A DNA stretch of 64,000 nt from DDH964 sp963806685 (GTDB lineage: Bacteria > Desulfobacterota > Desulfuromonadia > Desulfuromonadales > DDH964). The stretch spans positions 1-64,000 of the forward strand of contig CAWDZB010000014.1 of assembly GCA_963806685.1 (NCBI GenBank). Reading direction: 5' to 3'. Of the stretch, positions 25,111-33,738 are shown one piece after another (position 1 is the stretch's first letter; each line of letters opens with the position of its first letter). The notes beneath the pieces were generated by a model. The model did no database searches, was not told the origin of the DNA, and saw nothing but the letters and a program-made list of their open reading frames with translations. A program made the position numbers and the translations under genes.

Positions 25111-25195
25111 GCCACAGAGGCGCAGAGACGCAGAGGCTGATTCAGGTTCTTGACCCCTTTCAGGGTCTTCTCCGTGCCTATGTGTCTCCGTGGCC
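25111..25195. repeat. Octamer-based inverted repeat upstream of metX
   Basis: The left arm runs in eights as CCACAGAG, GCGCAGAG, ACGCAGAG. The right arm (CTTCTCCGTGCCTATGTGTC) is its approximate reverse complement, and an inner pair ACCCCTTTCAGGGT forms the tip. It has the same design as the heptamer elements but a step of 8. Confidence 0.65.
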
Positions 25196-25221
25196 AGCTC
25201 GATTTTGGCAGAGGTTTCCCG

Positions 25222-26338
25222 TTGACTGTATCTGTCGGCATCGTCAAAACCCAATACGCCCACCTCGACACCGAGCTGCAGCTGGAAAGCGGGCGCCTGC
25301 TCGGGCCGCTGACTCTCGCCTACGAGACCTACGGCGCCCTCGACGCCGCGCGGTCGAACGTGATCCTGGTCTGTCATGCCTGGACCGGCGATGCCCACGC
25401 CGCCGGCCGCCACAGCCTTGAGGACCGCAAGCCCGGGTGGTGGGACGACATGATCGGTCCCGGGCAAGCTCCTCGACACCGATCGCTACTTCGTCATCAG
25501 CTCCAACGTCATCGGCTCCTGCAAGGGCTCCACCGGCCCGGCCAGCGTCAATCCGCGCACCGGCAAGCCCTACAACCTCACCTTCCCGGTGCTGATGGTG
25601 CGCGACATGGTGCGCGCGCAAAAGCTGCTTCTCGACCGCCTCGGCATCGACTCGCTGCTCACCGTCATCGGTGGCAGCATGGGGGCGATGCAGGCCCTGG
25701 AGTGGGGTCTGCTCTACCCGGCGATGGTGCGCTCGATCGTCCCCATTGCCGGCACCGGACGCACCTCGCCGATGGCCATCGCCCTCAACGCCCTCGCCCG
25801 CCAGGCGATCTACAACGATCCGCTGTGGAAGAAGGGGAACTACAAGCCCGAGCATCCCCCTGCCGACGGCCTCGCCCTGGCGCGGGCGGTGGGGCACATC
25901 TCCTTCCTCTCCGACGCCTCGATGCACCTCAAGTTCGGCCGCCGCTACTCGCTGCGCGACGGGCAGTTCGACTTTTTCGGGCAGTTCGAGGTGGAGCGTT
26001 ACCTCAAGTACAACGGCCAGAATTTCGTCGACCGCTTCGACACCAACAGCTTCCTCTACCTGGCCAAGGCCCTCGACCTCTACGACGTCGCCTGGAACTT
26101 CGACGGCCTGGAGGACGCCCTCGCCCACCTGCGCTGTCCCTCGCTCTGGTTCGCCTTCACCTCCGACTGGCTCTACCCACCGGACCAGACCGAGGAGGTG
26201 GTGCGGGTGCTCCAGAAGCTCGGAAAAGAAGTCCGCTACCACTTGATCGACTCCGCCTACGGCCACGACTCCTTCCTCGTCGAGCCGGAAAAGTTCACGC
26301 CGAAGGTGGCGGAGTTCCTCGACCGCCTGGCCAGGTGA
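25222..26338 (+). pseudogene. metX: Homoserine O-acetyltransferase MetX, split by a +1 frameshift
   Basis: MetX acetylates homoserine with acetyl-CoA. The reading frame from the TTG at 25222 gives VSVGIVKTQYAHLDTE ... GWWDDMIGPG and then fails. The family sequence continues in the next frame as KLLDTDRYFVISSNVIG through to the end. Removing one G from the GGG at 25462-25464 restores a 371-residue protein of normal length with the nucleophile Ser in GGSMGAMQ, Asp in FTSDWLYPP and His in YGHDSF. Either a sequencing error or a recent inactivation. The gene follows a complete promoter and SAM-I riboswitch, which argues for a functional locus. Confidence 0.9.
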
Positions 26339-26393
26339 ATACTCCGGGCTCCGAATTTGACAGGAACAGGAAAATAAGTTCTACTGACACGCC

Positions 26394-26714
26394 ATGAACC
26401 CCGCTCATCCCGTCAGATCATCTCATCCCGGCTCCAGCTTCAGACGCGAACGACTTTTCCTCGGCCTCTTCCTCGTCTCGCTTCTGCTGCTGGTGGCCAT
26501 CCTCGGCAGCTTCCACCACCACCACGACCTGGCCGCACATCCGGATTGCCCCGTCTGCGCCTTCATCCACCACGCCGATGCCACGGCACCGGCCAGCCCC
26601 ACCCTGGTCACCATCACCCTGCCGGTCCTGCCGGTCCTGTTTGTCCTTCGGGTCCTGACCCCGCCAACGGGTGGCCCCGCCCTGCAGCTGCGTAGCCGCG
26701 CTCCCCCGCGATAA
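26394..26714 (+). CDS. Small histidine-rich membrane protein of unknown function
   Basis: A 106-residue protein with one clear membrane helix (LFLGLFLVSLLLLVAILGSF, about residues 21-40), then FHHHHDLAAHPDCPVCAF. The four histidines, a further His and the CPVC pair suggest metal binding outside the membrane. The C-terminal third has a second hydrophobic stretch (VLPVLFVLRVL). No operon partner is obvious, and I do not recognise a family. It is real by composition and plausible start, but not certain. Confidence 0.6.
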   Translation: MNPAHPVRSSHPGSSFRRERLFLGLFLVSLLLLVAILGSFHHHHDLAAHPDCPVCAFIHHADATAPASPTLVTITLPVLPVLFVLRVLTPPTGGPALQLRSRAPPR

Positions 26715-26801
26715 GTTCCTTCGACGTCGCTCCATAGGGGGCACAACCGTTGTCCCGTCAGGATACCCATTGGCGCCCTTTAGGCGCCCTGCGAGGAGTT
26801 T

Positions 26802-26927
26802 ATGTCTATGCCCAGATTCATGGCAGCCCGGAGCCTGCCCACCAAGGCGTTTACGGCGCAAACCGCTTTTGAACACCCTGCAAACCGTTTCATCTATTCC
26901 CAGAAAATAATCGGAGGGGGAAAATAA
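26802..26927 (+). CDS. Possible 41-residue leader peptide overlapping the M23 peptidase start
   Basis: A short frame, MSMPRFMAARSLPTK to IYSQKIIGGGK, with a strong GAGGAG ribosome site six bases upstream. Its stop codon overlaps the ATG of the next gene (TAATG), and its last codons contain the ribosome site of that gene (GGAGGGGG). This is the layout of translational coupling. The peptide has no recognisable motif, so it may be regulatory or simply chance. A GGCGCC repeat pair lies at 26772-26788, just upstream. Confidence 0.35.
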   Translation: MSMPRFMAARSLPTKAFTAQTAFEHPANRFIYSQKIIGGGK

Positions 26928-28288
26928 TGGATACCGACCTTAATCCCCCCAGTCGCACCGACGCCGCGCCAAAACGCCCTTCCCGGCGCCGTCTGCTCCT
27001 GCCCTTGCTCCTGGTGCTGGCGGTGGCTGTCGGCGGCCTGATTTTCCAAGGCCGGGGACCCAGCACCGCCTCGGAAGCCCGCACCGAAGCCTCCCGGACG
27101 CCACCCTCTCCGCCCCCGGCTCCCCAGATCCGCAAGGAGGTCCTCCAGGGGAAATTCAATTCCGGTGACACGGTGACCGGGCTGCTGGGTTCCTACCTCT
27201 CCGCCCAGGAAATCCAGCAGATCGCCGCCGAGAGCCGCAAGGTCTTTCCACTTACCGGCATCTGCGCGGGAGAGCCTTATCAAATCTGCCTCACCAATGG
27301 CGCCTTCGACAAGCTGCTCTTCGACATCGACCGCAACAATCAGTTGATCATTCGCAAGGGGGATGAGGGGTTCGACGTTTCCCGGGTTCCCATCCCCTAT
27401 ACGGTGACGACCGAATTCGTCCACGGCGAGATCAGCTCCAGTCTGTTCGAAAGCGTGGAAAGCATCGGCGAGAGCGGCGAACTCGCGATGTCCCTGGCCG
27501 ATATCTTCGGCTGGGACATCGACTTCATTCGCGATATCCGCGAGGGGGATTCCTTCCGGGCGGTCCTCGAAAAGCGCTACCGAGACGGGAAACTGGCCGG
27601 CTACGGGCGCATCCTCGCCGCTGAATTCACCAACCAGGGGGAGACCTACAAGGCCTTCCTGTTCAGCGACGGGAACAATCCTCCCGCCTATTATGACGCC
27701 GGCGGCCACAGCCTGCGCAAGGCCTTCCTGAAGGCGCCGCTCGCCTTCACCCGGATCTCCTCCGGCTACTCGCTGCACCGCTTCCATCCCATTACCAAAA
27801 CCTGGAAAGCCCATCCGGCCATCGACTACGCCGCCCCGGTCGGCACCCCGATCAAGACCGTCGGCGACGGCACCATCTACGATATCGGCTACAACCGTTT
27901 CAACGGCAACTACATCAAGATCCGCCACAGCAACGGCTACATCTCGATTTATCTGCACATGAGTCGTTTTGCCAGGGGGATGAAACGGTATAAGCGGGTC
28001 AGCCAGGGCCAGGTGATCGGCTATGTCGGCGCCACCGGCCTGGCTACCGGCCCCCATCTCTGCTTCCGGATGCGCAAGAACGGCGCGCCGATCAATCCCA
28101 CCAAACTCAAGAGTAAGGCGGCGGCTCCGATTTCGAAAAAGCACCTGGCCGAATTTGAACAATCGATTCAGCCCCTCCTCGCCCGGCTCCAGGAAGGTGG
28201 GAGCCAGCAGGCCAAGGCAGATATCCCGGCTGCGCCGGCCACCATTGGCGAGTCGCCAACGCAAAAAGAACCGGAGCATCGGCTTTGA
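26927..28288 (+). CDS. Peptidoglycan DD-metallopeptidase family M23 (LytM type)
   Basis: A 453-residue envelope protein with an N-terminal signal anchor (RRLLLPLLLVLAVAVGG, about 21-37), a Pro-rich linker, an OapA/LysM-like middle region and a C-terminal LytM domain. Zinc ligands His296 and Asp300 lie in HPAIDYAAP. The usual HxH is His377-x-Cys379 (GPHLCF), so the second His is replaced by Cys, which can still bind zinc. It probably trims peptidoglycan cross-links during growth. The start overlaps the stop of a 41-codon frame. Confidence 0.9.
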   Translation: MDTDLNPPSRTDAAPKRPSRRRLLLPLLLVLAVAVGGLIFQGRGPSTASEARTEASRTPPSPPPAPQIRKEVLQGKFNSGDTVTGLLGSYLSAQEIQQIAAESRKVFPLTGICAGEPYQICLTNGAFDKLLFDIDRNNQLIIRKGDEGFDVSRVPIPYTVTTEFVHGEISSSLFESVESIGESGELAMSLADIFGWDIDFIRDIREGDSFRAVLEKRYRDGKLAGYGRILAAEFTNQGETYKAFLFSDGNNPPAYYDAGGHSLRKAFLKAPLAFTRISSGYSLHRFHPITKTWKAHPAIDYAAPVGTPIKTVGDGTIYDIGYNRFNGNYIKIRHSNGYISIYLHMSRFARGMKRYKRVSQGQVIGYVGATGLATGPHLCFRMRKNGAPINPTKLKSKAAAPISKKHLAEFEQSIQPLLARLQEGGSQQAKADIPAAPATIGESPTQKEPEHRL

Positions 28289-28359
28289 TGCAAATCGGCT
28301 GGCGGGCCGCTCCTTGGGGGACCGCCAGCAAGACTGGGTTCTTTCCCGGGGGTTTGGAA

Positions 28360-28389
28360 TTGACTTCCATCTGGTTTATGCGCTAGACA
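28360..28389 (+). promoter_or_regulatory. Candidate promoter for the orphan 191-residue gene
   Basis: TTGACT (28360-28365), 18-base spacer and TAGACA (28384-28389), about 200 bp before the next gene. Confidence 0.5.
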
Positions 28390-28589
28390 ATGTACTTCAG
28401 AACATGATTTGAGCTGAATCATCGGCTGGAGGGGCGATGCCGGGGGCCGTCGGTACCGACCTGAAAAAATTCGTTTAACCGGTATGGGCCAACAAGGTCC
28501 CAAGCCGGGAACAGCGAGCCTGTGAGTTGTATTGAATTTCCATACCGCGCCGTTCCCCGTTGCGAACGGCCTACAGGAGACCAGCCATC
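28390..28589 (+). other. Structured leader region with nested inverted repeats
   Basis: No gene lies between 28289 and 28589. Past the candidate promoter the leader contains the palindrome GTCGGTACCGAC (28449-28460), an 8-bp long-range pair CGGTATGG (28480-28487)/CCATACCG (28540-28547) and a perfect hairpin GCCGTTC/GAACGGC (28549-28570) that ends 6 bases before the ribosome site. It also holds ATGATT-N7-AATCAT near 28403. It does not match any riboswitch class I can recognise. Confidence 0.45.
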
Positions 28590-29165
28590 ATGGAAGACGG
28601 CCGCAAAATCGTACTTTTCCCTGTCGACCGGTTTTATGCCGTGGTCGGCACCATCACCCTGCTGGATGTGACAGAGGGTCCCTACAGCATGACCCTTGCC
28701 GACATCTGCAACCACAAGTCGAGCTCCACCCACAGCGCTCGTGAGCATATGCACCGCTCCGGCAGGCTTTATCTCTCCGCGGCCGAATTTTATTCCCTGC
28801 GTGGGCACCGTCCAAAAGTCTGCGACACCATGAACGCGGTTCACCTGCCGCTGAACTCGATCCAGGGAATCATCGACTTCCACCCCGAGCGCTTCCAGGG
28901 GAATCCCCTCAAACGTCAGGAGCAGCTGGAGCGGGGGCTGGAAATGGGACGTATCAGCTTCCTCCTGCATGAACATGTTCTTTCCGGCGTTGCCTGCGAG
29001 ATGGACATTTACCGGCTCAGCGACCAGGTCATCGGCTTGAGCCAGCTGCGCGTTGATGAGCTCCCCGAGACGGAGTACCTCTCCCTGCCCGGCTTCCTGG
29101 AAACGATCGGCTGCCCGCAGCCCGACTATATGGCCGTCAACCTGGCCGCCGTGTTCCACTCCTAA
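28590..29165 (+). CDS. Conserved-looking protein of unknown function
   Basis: A soluble 191-residue protein without signal peptide or membrane helix. The N-terminus MEDGRKIVLFPVDRFYAVVG is beta-rich, and the middle is charged with many His residues (NHKSSSTHSAREHMHRSG). No domain is recognised. The start at 28590 has ACAGGAGA upstream; an in-frame ATG ten codons earlier lies inside a leader hairpin and is rejected. It stands alone between a structured leader and a strong terminator, so it is a single-gene unit. Confidence 0.75.
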   Translation: MEDGRKIVLFPVDRFYAVVGTITLLDVTEGPYSMTLADICNHKSSSTHSAREHMHRSGRLYLSAAEFYSLRGHRPKVCDTMNAVHLPLNSIQGIIDFHPERFQGNPLKRQEQLERGLEMGRISFLLHEHVLSGVACEMDIYRLSDQVIGLSQLRVDELPETEYLSLPGFLETIGCPQPDYMAVNLAAVFHS

Positions 29166-29219
29166 GCGCAGCAAGCCGGGGCGGCACCGCTGACCTTAAT
29201 TGAAAACCGGAAAATGCAA

Positions 29220-29265
29220 CACGCGCCTCCGGGTCTCAAGACCCGGAGGCGCGTGTATTTTGTTG
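29220..29265 (+). terminator. Intrinsic terminator after the orphan gene
   Basis: A perfect 17-bp stem (29220-29236 with 29241-29257) closes the loop TCAA and is followed by ATTTTGTT. It lies 55 bp past the stop codon. Confidence 0.88.
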
Positions 29266-29343
29266 GAGAAGCAACCCCGAACGAACCCGCCCGGTGCACG
29301 GGGCGGGTCTGCCGGCGGGTTTTCTAGCGTGGTGGTGGAGTCG

Positions 29344-29511
29344 TCATTTTCTGAAGAGGTCGAGCTGGGTGAAGCGGTGTTCGGTGATCTTGAAGGGCCG
29401 CGGCAGGTAGCGGGGACAGTCGACCAGCAAGGTGGCGGCGGACTGGCGGCAGGTGCGCAGGCACTTGCGGCATAAGGGGTTACACTCTTTCAGGCTGATG
29501 ATCTTGCCCAC
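29344..29511 (-). CDS. Small cysteine-rich protein (55 residues, GTG start)
   Basis: The frame begins with GTG at 29509-29511 with AGGAGG six bases upstream and ends at 29344. The peptide has five cysteines in ECNPLCRKCLRTC and VDCPRYLP, spaced C-x3-C-x2-C-x3-C, and is basic. The pattern suggests a metal or Fe-S site, but no family is recognised. A longer in-frame ATG at 29547 lacks a ribosome site. It lies 66 bp upstream of nothing on its strand and may be monocistronic. Confidence 0.55.
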   Translation of the reverse strand: MGKIISLKECNPLCRKCLRTCRQSAATLLVDCPRYLPRPFKITEHRFTQLDLFRK

Positions 29512-29577
29512 CGCTGGCCTCCTGCCGGGATTGCGGTGATTATCCACCCCTTCCCGGGAAAAGTAAAGCCTGCCCCC

Positions 29578-32031
29578 TCACGGAGCCTGGGGCAGGAAGG
29601 GTTCGATGTCGACCGCCGGCAGCGGCATGCCGGCCAGGTAGCCCTGCACCTCGTCGCAGCCCTGCTCGCGCAGGAAGACCCGCTGCTCCTCGGTCTCCAC
29701 CCCCTCGGCGATGGTTTTCATGTGGAGGCTGCGGGCCATGGCGATGATCGCCTTGACGATGGCGGCGTCCTCGGCGTTGATGAAGATGTTCTTGACGAAG
29801 GAATAGTCGATCTTCAGCACGTCGATGGGAAACCGCTTCAGGTAGCTCAGGGAGGAGTAGCCGGTGCCGAAATCATCGAGGGCGATGCGGATGCCCATGG
29901 CCCTGAACCGCAGCAGGATCTCGGCGGCCCGGGCCGTATCGTGCATGAAGGCGCTCTCGGTGATCTCCAGTTCCAGGCCGTCGGGCGGCAGACCGGTCTC
30001 GGCCAGCACCCGCTCGACCGTTTCGACCAGGGCGCCTTCGCGGAACTGGCGGGCCGAGAGGTTCACCGCCACCCGAAAGGGTGCGAAACCCTGCTGCCGC
30101 CAGCGCATGTTCTGCCGGCAGGCCAGATAGAGGACCTGCTCGCCGAGGGGAACGATCAGCCCGGTCTCCTCGGCCAGCGGAATGAACTGCAGCGGCGGCA
30201 CCAGGCCGCGCTCCGGATGCTGCCAGCGCACCAAAGCCTCGAGGCCGGTCAGCGCCCCGCTCTGGCTGTCGAACTTGGCCTGGTAGTGAAGCAGAAACTC
30301 CTGGCGCTCGATCCCCCGGCGCAGACCGGTCTTGAGCAGCAGGCGCTCCTCGGCCAGGCTGTTCAGCTCGGCCGAGAAGAACTGGTAGCGGTTCTTTCCC
30401 TGCTGCTTGGCGAAGTGCATGGCAGTTTCGGCCTTCTTCGCCAGAGCCTCCCCTTCCATGCCGTCATCGGGATAAAGAGCCAGGCCGACACTGGCGGTCA
30501 GGTCGAACTCCTTCCCCGCCACCGCAAACGGCCTGCTGAGCACCTCCTGAAACCGCTGCGCAACCAGGGCGCCGCTCTCGTTGCGGTTGAGTTCGCGCAG
30601 GATAACGGCAAATTCATCGCTGCCGAGGCGGGCCACCGTGTCGCTCTTGCGCACCCGGCTCGCCAGCCGTCGGGCCACCTCCTGCAGCACGGCATCGCCG
30701 GCCTGGTGGCCGAGGGTGTCGTTGATCTCCTTGAAGTTGTCGAGATCGCAGAAGAGGATGCAGACCACACCGGCGTTGCGCGCGGCGTGGATCAGCGCCT
30801 GTTCCAGCCGGTCGTGGAAGAGGAGGCGGTTGGGAAGGTCGGTGAGGGGATCGAACTGCGCCAGGTACTGCAGGCGCCTTTCGGTTTCTCGCAGTTTGGA
30901 GAGGTCGGTGGCGACCAGCACGTAATGGGTGGTGGCACCAAGCGCGTTGCGCACCGCACTGATGGAGACCAGGGCCGGAAAGCTCTCCCCGTCCCGGCGC
31001 CGGTTCCACACCTCCCCCCGCCAACGGCCATCCCGTACCAACGCTTCCCAGAGACAACGGAAGAAGTGCTCGTCGTGGCGCGTCGACTGGTAGCGGCGGA
31101 AGTTGCTGCCGACCACCTCCAGCCGTTGGTAGCCGGTGACCTGGGTGAAGGCGGGATTGACGTCGATGATATTGAAATCGCCGTCGGTGATGAGGATCAT
31201 CTCGCCGCTGTGGTCGAAGACTTTTCCCGCCAGCAGCAGCTTTTCCTCGGCCAGCTTGCGCTCGGTGATGTCCTGCACCGTCCCGATCAGCCGGCCGCCC
31301 CGCCCCGCCCCTGCAGCGGCGACCTGCGCCTGGGTATGCAGGTGGCGGATTTCCCCGTCCGCCAGCACGATGCGGTGATCGAGCTCGAAGATCCCCTGAC
31401 TGGCGAGGGCCGCCTCGATGGCCCCTTCGACCCGACTGCAATCCTCCGGGTGGACCCGTTCGAGCAGGGGCGCCAGGCCGGCGCCGGGAAGCGGTTCCGG
31501 CAGCCCGAGCACCCGCAGCGCTTCCTGCGAGCATTGCAGGACCTCCAGCTGAGGATCCCACTCCCAGTTCCCCAGCCTGGCGATGCGCTGGGCCGCCGCC
31601 AGCCGCTCCTCCTTGCGCCGCAGTTCGGCGAAAAGCCGGGTAGCGCGCAGCACATAACGCAGATGATGCCGCAGCAGCGAGCCGTTGACCGGTTTGGGGA
31701 GATAATCGGTGGCGCCCACCGCATAGGCGCGATTGATCGTCTCCGCATCCTCCAGCCCGGTGATTATCAGCACCGGGAGGTGTTTTCCCTCCGGCAACCG
31801 GCGCAGCTCGACACAGGTTTCGAAACCGTCCATACCCGGCATGACGATATCGAGCAGGACGACGTCCGGTTCCTCCTGGCGCACCAGCTGCAAAGCCTCC
31901 GGACCGCTGGCCGCCTCGATCACGCGGTAGCCGCTCTCTTCCAGCGCCTCGCGCAGGACGGTGCGCATGAACGGCTCGTCATCGACGATCAACACCAGGG
32001 CGATTTCCCCCTCCATCCCCCCTGCATCCAT
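29578..32031 (-). CDS. Response regulator with PAS, GGDEF and EAL domains
   Basis: An 817-residue cytoplasmic c-di-GMP protein. Order: receiver (Asp in VVLLDIVMPG), two PAS domains (the second around MILITDGDFNIIDVNPAFT), GGDEF-like domain with the active loop RLGSDEF and EAL domain with GLEALVRW, LELEITES and DDFGTGYSSL intact. The cyclase site is GSDEF not GGDEF, so synthesis may be weak or lost, while the EAL motifs predict phosphodiesterase activity. The start at 32031 has GGGAGAAAG upstream; the ATG at 32091 adds 20 unlikely residues. A paralogue with the same order lies at 57586. Confidence 0.9.
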   Translation of the reverse strand: MDAGGMEGEIALVLIVDDEPFMRTVLREALEESGYRVIEAASGPEALQLVRQEEPDVVLLDIVMPGMDGFETCVELRRLPEGKHLPVLIITGLEDAETINRAYAVGATDYLPKPVNGSLLRHHLRYVLRATRLFAELRRKEERLAAAQRIARLGNWEWDPQLEVLQCSQEALRVLGLPEPLPGAGLAPLLERVHPEDCSRVEGAIEAALASQGIFELDHRIVLADGEIRHLHTQAQVAAAGAGRGGRLIGTVQDITERKLAEEKLLLAGKVFDHSGEMILITDGDFNIIDVNPAFTQVTGYQRLEVVGSNFRRYQSTRHDEHFFRCLWEALVRDGRWRGEVWNRRRDGESFPALVSISAVRNALGATTHYVLVATDLSKLRETERRLQYLAQFDPLTDLPNRLLFHDRLEQALIHAARNAGVVCILFCDLDNFKEINDTLGHQAGDAVLQEVARRLASRVRKSDTVARLGSDEFAVILRELNRNESGALVAQRFQEVLSRPFAVAGKEFDLTASVGLALYPDDGMEGEALAKKAETAMHFAKQQGKNRYQFFSAELNSLAEERLLLKTGLRRGIERQEFLLHYQAKFDSQSGALTGLEALVRWQHPERGLVPPLQFIPLAEETGLIVPLGEQVLYLACRQNMRWRQQGFAPFRVAVNLSARQFREGALVETVERVLAETGLPPDGLELEITESAFMHDTARAAEILLRFRAMGIRIALDDFGTGYSSLSYLKRFPIDVLKIDYSFVKNIFINAEDAAIVKAIIAMARSLHMKTIAEGVETEEQRVFLREQGCDEVQGYLAGMPLPAVDIEPFLPQAP

Positions 32032-32312
32032 GGCTTTCTCCCGGCAGTTGCTCGATTCTGCGACCGGCGTCCGCACGGCTGGCTGGCGCACCCCTAATCT
32101 TTAACAATTTTTGCCGACTTCTCAACTCCGGGCGGACATAACGGGCGGGTGGAGCCTCGGCAAAAAGGCTGCCAGGAGGACGAATCTCCGGCGCGAGGCA
32201 ACACCAAATGGGTTCCTGAAACAGGGGGAAAGATTTTCAGGTGGGGCACAGAAAGGAGCGAAGGGGCCTGGCATCTCGGCTGCCCCTGCCCCCTGCTCCG
32301 TTGCACTTGCTT

Positions 32313-33362
32313 TTACGGGGTCCCGGCCAGCACCCGGGCGATGGCGTCTTGGAGGCGGGGCATCCCCTCCTCCAGCGGTTCGATATCGATCTCAAGGCGT
32401 CGCTCCGGGCGGGTGTGACGGTAGAGGGGATCGTAGTAGCGCACCATCAGCTCGCTCACCAACTCGTCCCACGCCCCCCGCTCCAGCAGCGCCAGCAGCT
32501 CCTCGACCTTCTCCTTGCCGAGCCGTTCGCGCAGCGCCTTGAGCGGGCGGACGAAGCTCTCTTTGAGCTCGTCGCGGGCCGGATAGTCGTCGAGGATCAC
32601 CGCGGTGCGCCAGGCCAGGGAGGCGTTGATCCACAGGGTGGTTTCGGTCTGCAGCGCGGCGTAGACCTTGGGTGGCAGGACCAGGCGACCGATGTGCGGG
32701 CTTTCCCCTTCGGCCAGGGCATAAGCGCCCGGGGGAATCCGGCGCAGCTCATCCCACAACAACGCCTCGAAACGCTTCTGGCCCGGTTGGGCACCAAGGC
32801 CGAGGCCGCCAAAGGCACTGCCGCGGTGGTTGGCCAGCCCCTCCAGGTCGAGAACCGGGTAACCCTGGTCGCGCAGCAGGTGGAGCAGACGGGTCTTGCC
32901 GACGCCGGTCATGCCGCGCAGCACCAACAGCCGCCCCCACTCTCCGGCAGCGAGAAACTCCCGCACCCGGGCCCGAAACGCCTTGTGGCCGCCCTCGAGT
33001 TGGCGCACCGGCAGGCCGGCGAGGTCGAGGAAGCTGGTCATGGCGTAGCTGCGCATCCCACCCCGCCAGCAGAAGACTATCGCCGGCGGCCGTGTTGTCG
33101 CCAGCACTTCTTCCACCCGCGCAACGAAGTCGGGAATCTTCGGCGCCACCAGCTGCACCCCGAGGCGCCGCGCCTCGTTTTTGCCCTGGTTCTTGTAGGC
33201 GGTGCCGATCTCGGCTCGTTCGGCATCGTCGAAGATCGGCACGTTGACTGCGCCGGGAATGGTCGTCTCGGCGAATTCGGCCGGCGCGCGCACGTCGATC
33301 AGCGGCGCGCCGCGGTCGCGCAGCGCCAGGGCCTGATCGAGATCGATGGTGGTCACTGCCAT
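32313..33362 (-). CDS. mnmH: tRNA 2-selenouridine synthase MnmH
   Basis: MnmH (SelU) geranylates and then selenates 2-thiouridine at the wobble position of certain tRNAs, using selenophosphate. The 349-residue protein has an N-terminal rhodanese domain with active Cys98 in VFCWRGGMRS and a C-terminal P-loop domain with LRGMTGVGKTRLL. Its presence implies that the organism makes selenophosphate (SelD), not seen here. Its ATG has AGGA upstream. It is divergent from the tRNA-fMet gene. Confidence 0.93.
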   Translation of the reverse strand: MAVTTIDLDQALALRDRGAPLIDVRAPAEFAETTIPGAVNVPIFDDAERAEIGTAYKNQGKNEARRLGVQLVAPKIPDFVARVEEVLATTRPPAIVFCWRGGMRSYAMTSFLDLAGLPVRQLEGGHKAFRARVREFLAAGEWGRLLVLRGMTGVGKTRLLHLLRDQGYPVLDLEGLANHRGSAFGGLGLGAQPGQKRFEALLWDELRRIPPGAYALAEGESPHIGRLVLPPKVYAALQTETTLWINASLAWRTAVILDDYPARDELKESFVRPLKALRERLGKEKVEELLALLERGAWDELVSELMVRYYDPLYRHTRPERRLEIDIEPLEEGMPRLQDAIARVLAGTP

Positions 33363-33482
33363 GGCAACATCCTGTCCCTGCTAATAATTCTTCCGTCAGC
33401 GCTTCCTTATACAGGAATTCCACGGGTCGAACAAGCACGCTGCCCTCGGGTCGGGCCGGACGAATTATTTCCGGCTAAGTGG

Positions 33483-33511
33483 TTGACAAGCGATTTTGCC
33501 TGACGTATAGT
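33483..33511 (+). promoter_or_regulatory. Promoter of the initiator tRNA gene
   Basis: TTGACA (33483-33488), 17-base spacer, TATAGT (33506-33511), followed by a short GC-rich discriminator and the tRNA 14 bp on. Confidence 0.85.
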
Positions 33512-33524
33512 CCGTCTCCGTTGC

Positions 33525-33601
<77 letters not shown>

Positions 33602-33610
33602 AAATTGATC

Positions 33611-33640
33611 AAGGGACCTGTCTTCGGCAGGTCCCTTTTT
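33611..33640 (+). terminator. Terminator after tRNA-fMet
   Basis: A 9-bp stem AGGGACCTG/CAGGTCCCT with loop TCTTCGG and a run of T, starting 10 bp after the tRNA. Confidence 0.92.
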
Positions 33641-33738
33641 GTTTCCCCCCTCCCCTCGCCACCGCCAGAAATTCTCCCGCTCTTCCAGATCCCTGAGATC
33701 ACGTTACAATGTGTACAGTTCCAATGGAGGGCGCCGCA

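Noticed and set aside
29536..32097. An 853-codon open frame on the plus strand opposite the GGDEF-EAL gene
   Set aside because: It mirrors a clear multidomain gene. Long antisense frames are expected in high-GC DNA, and its translation shows no domain.
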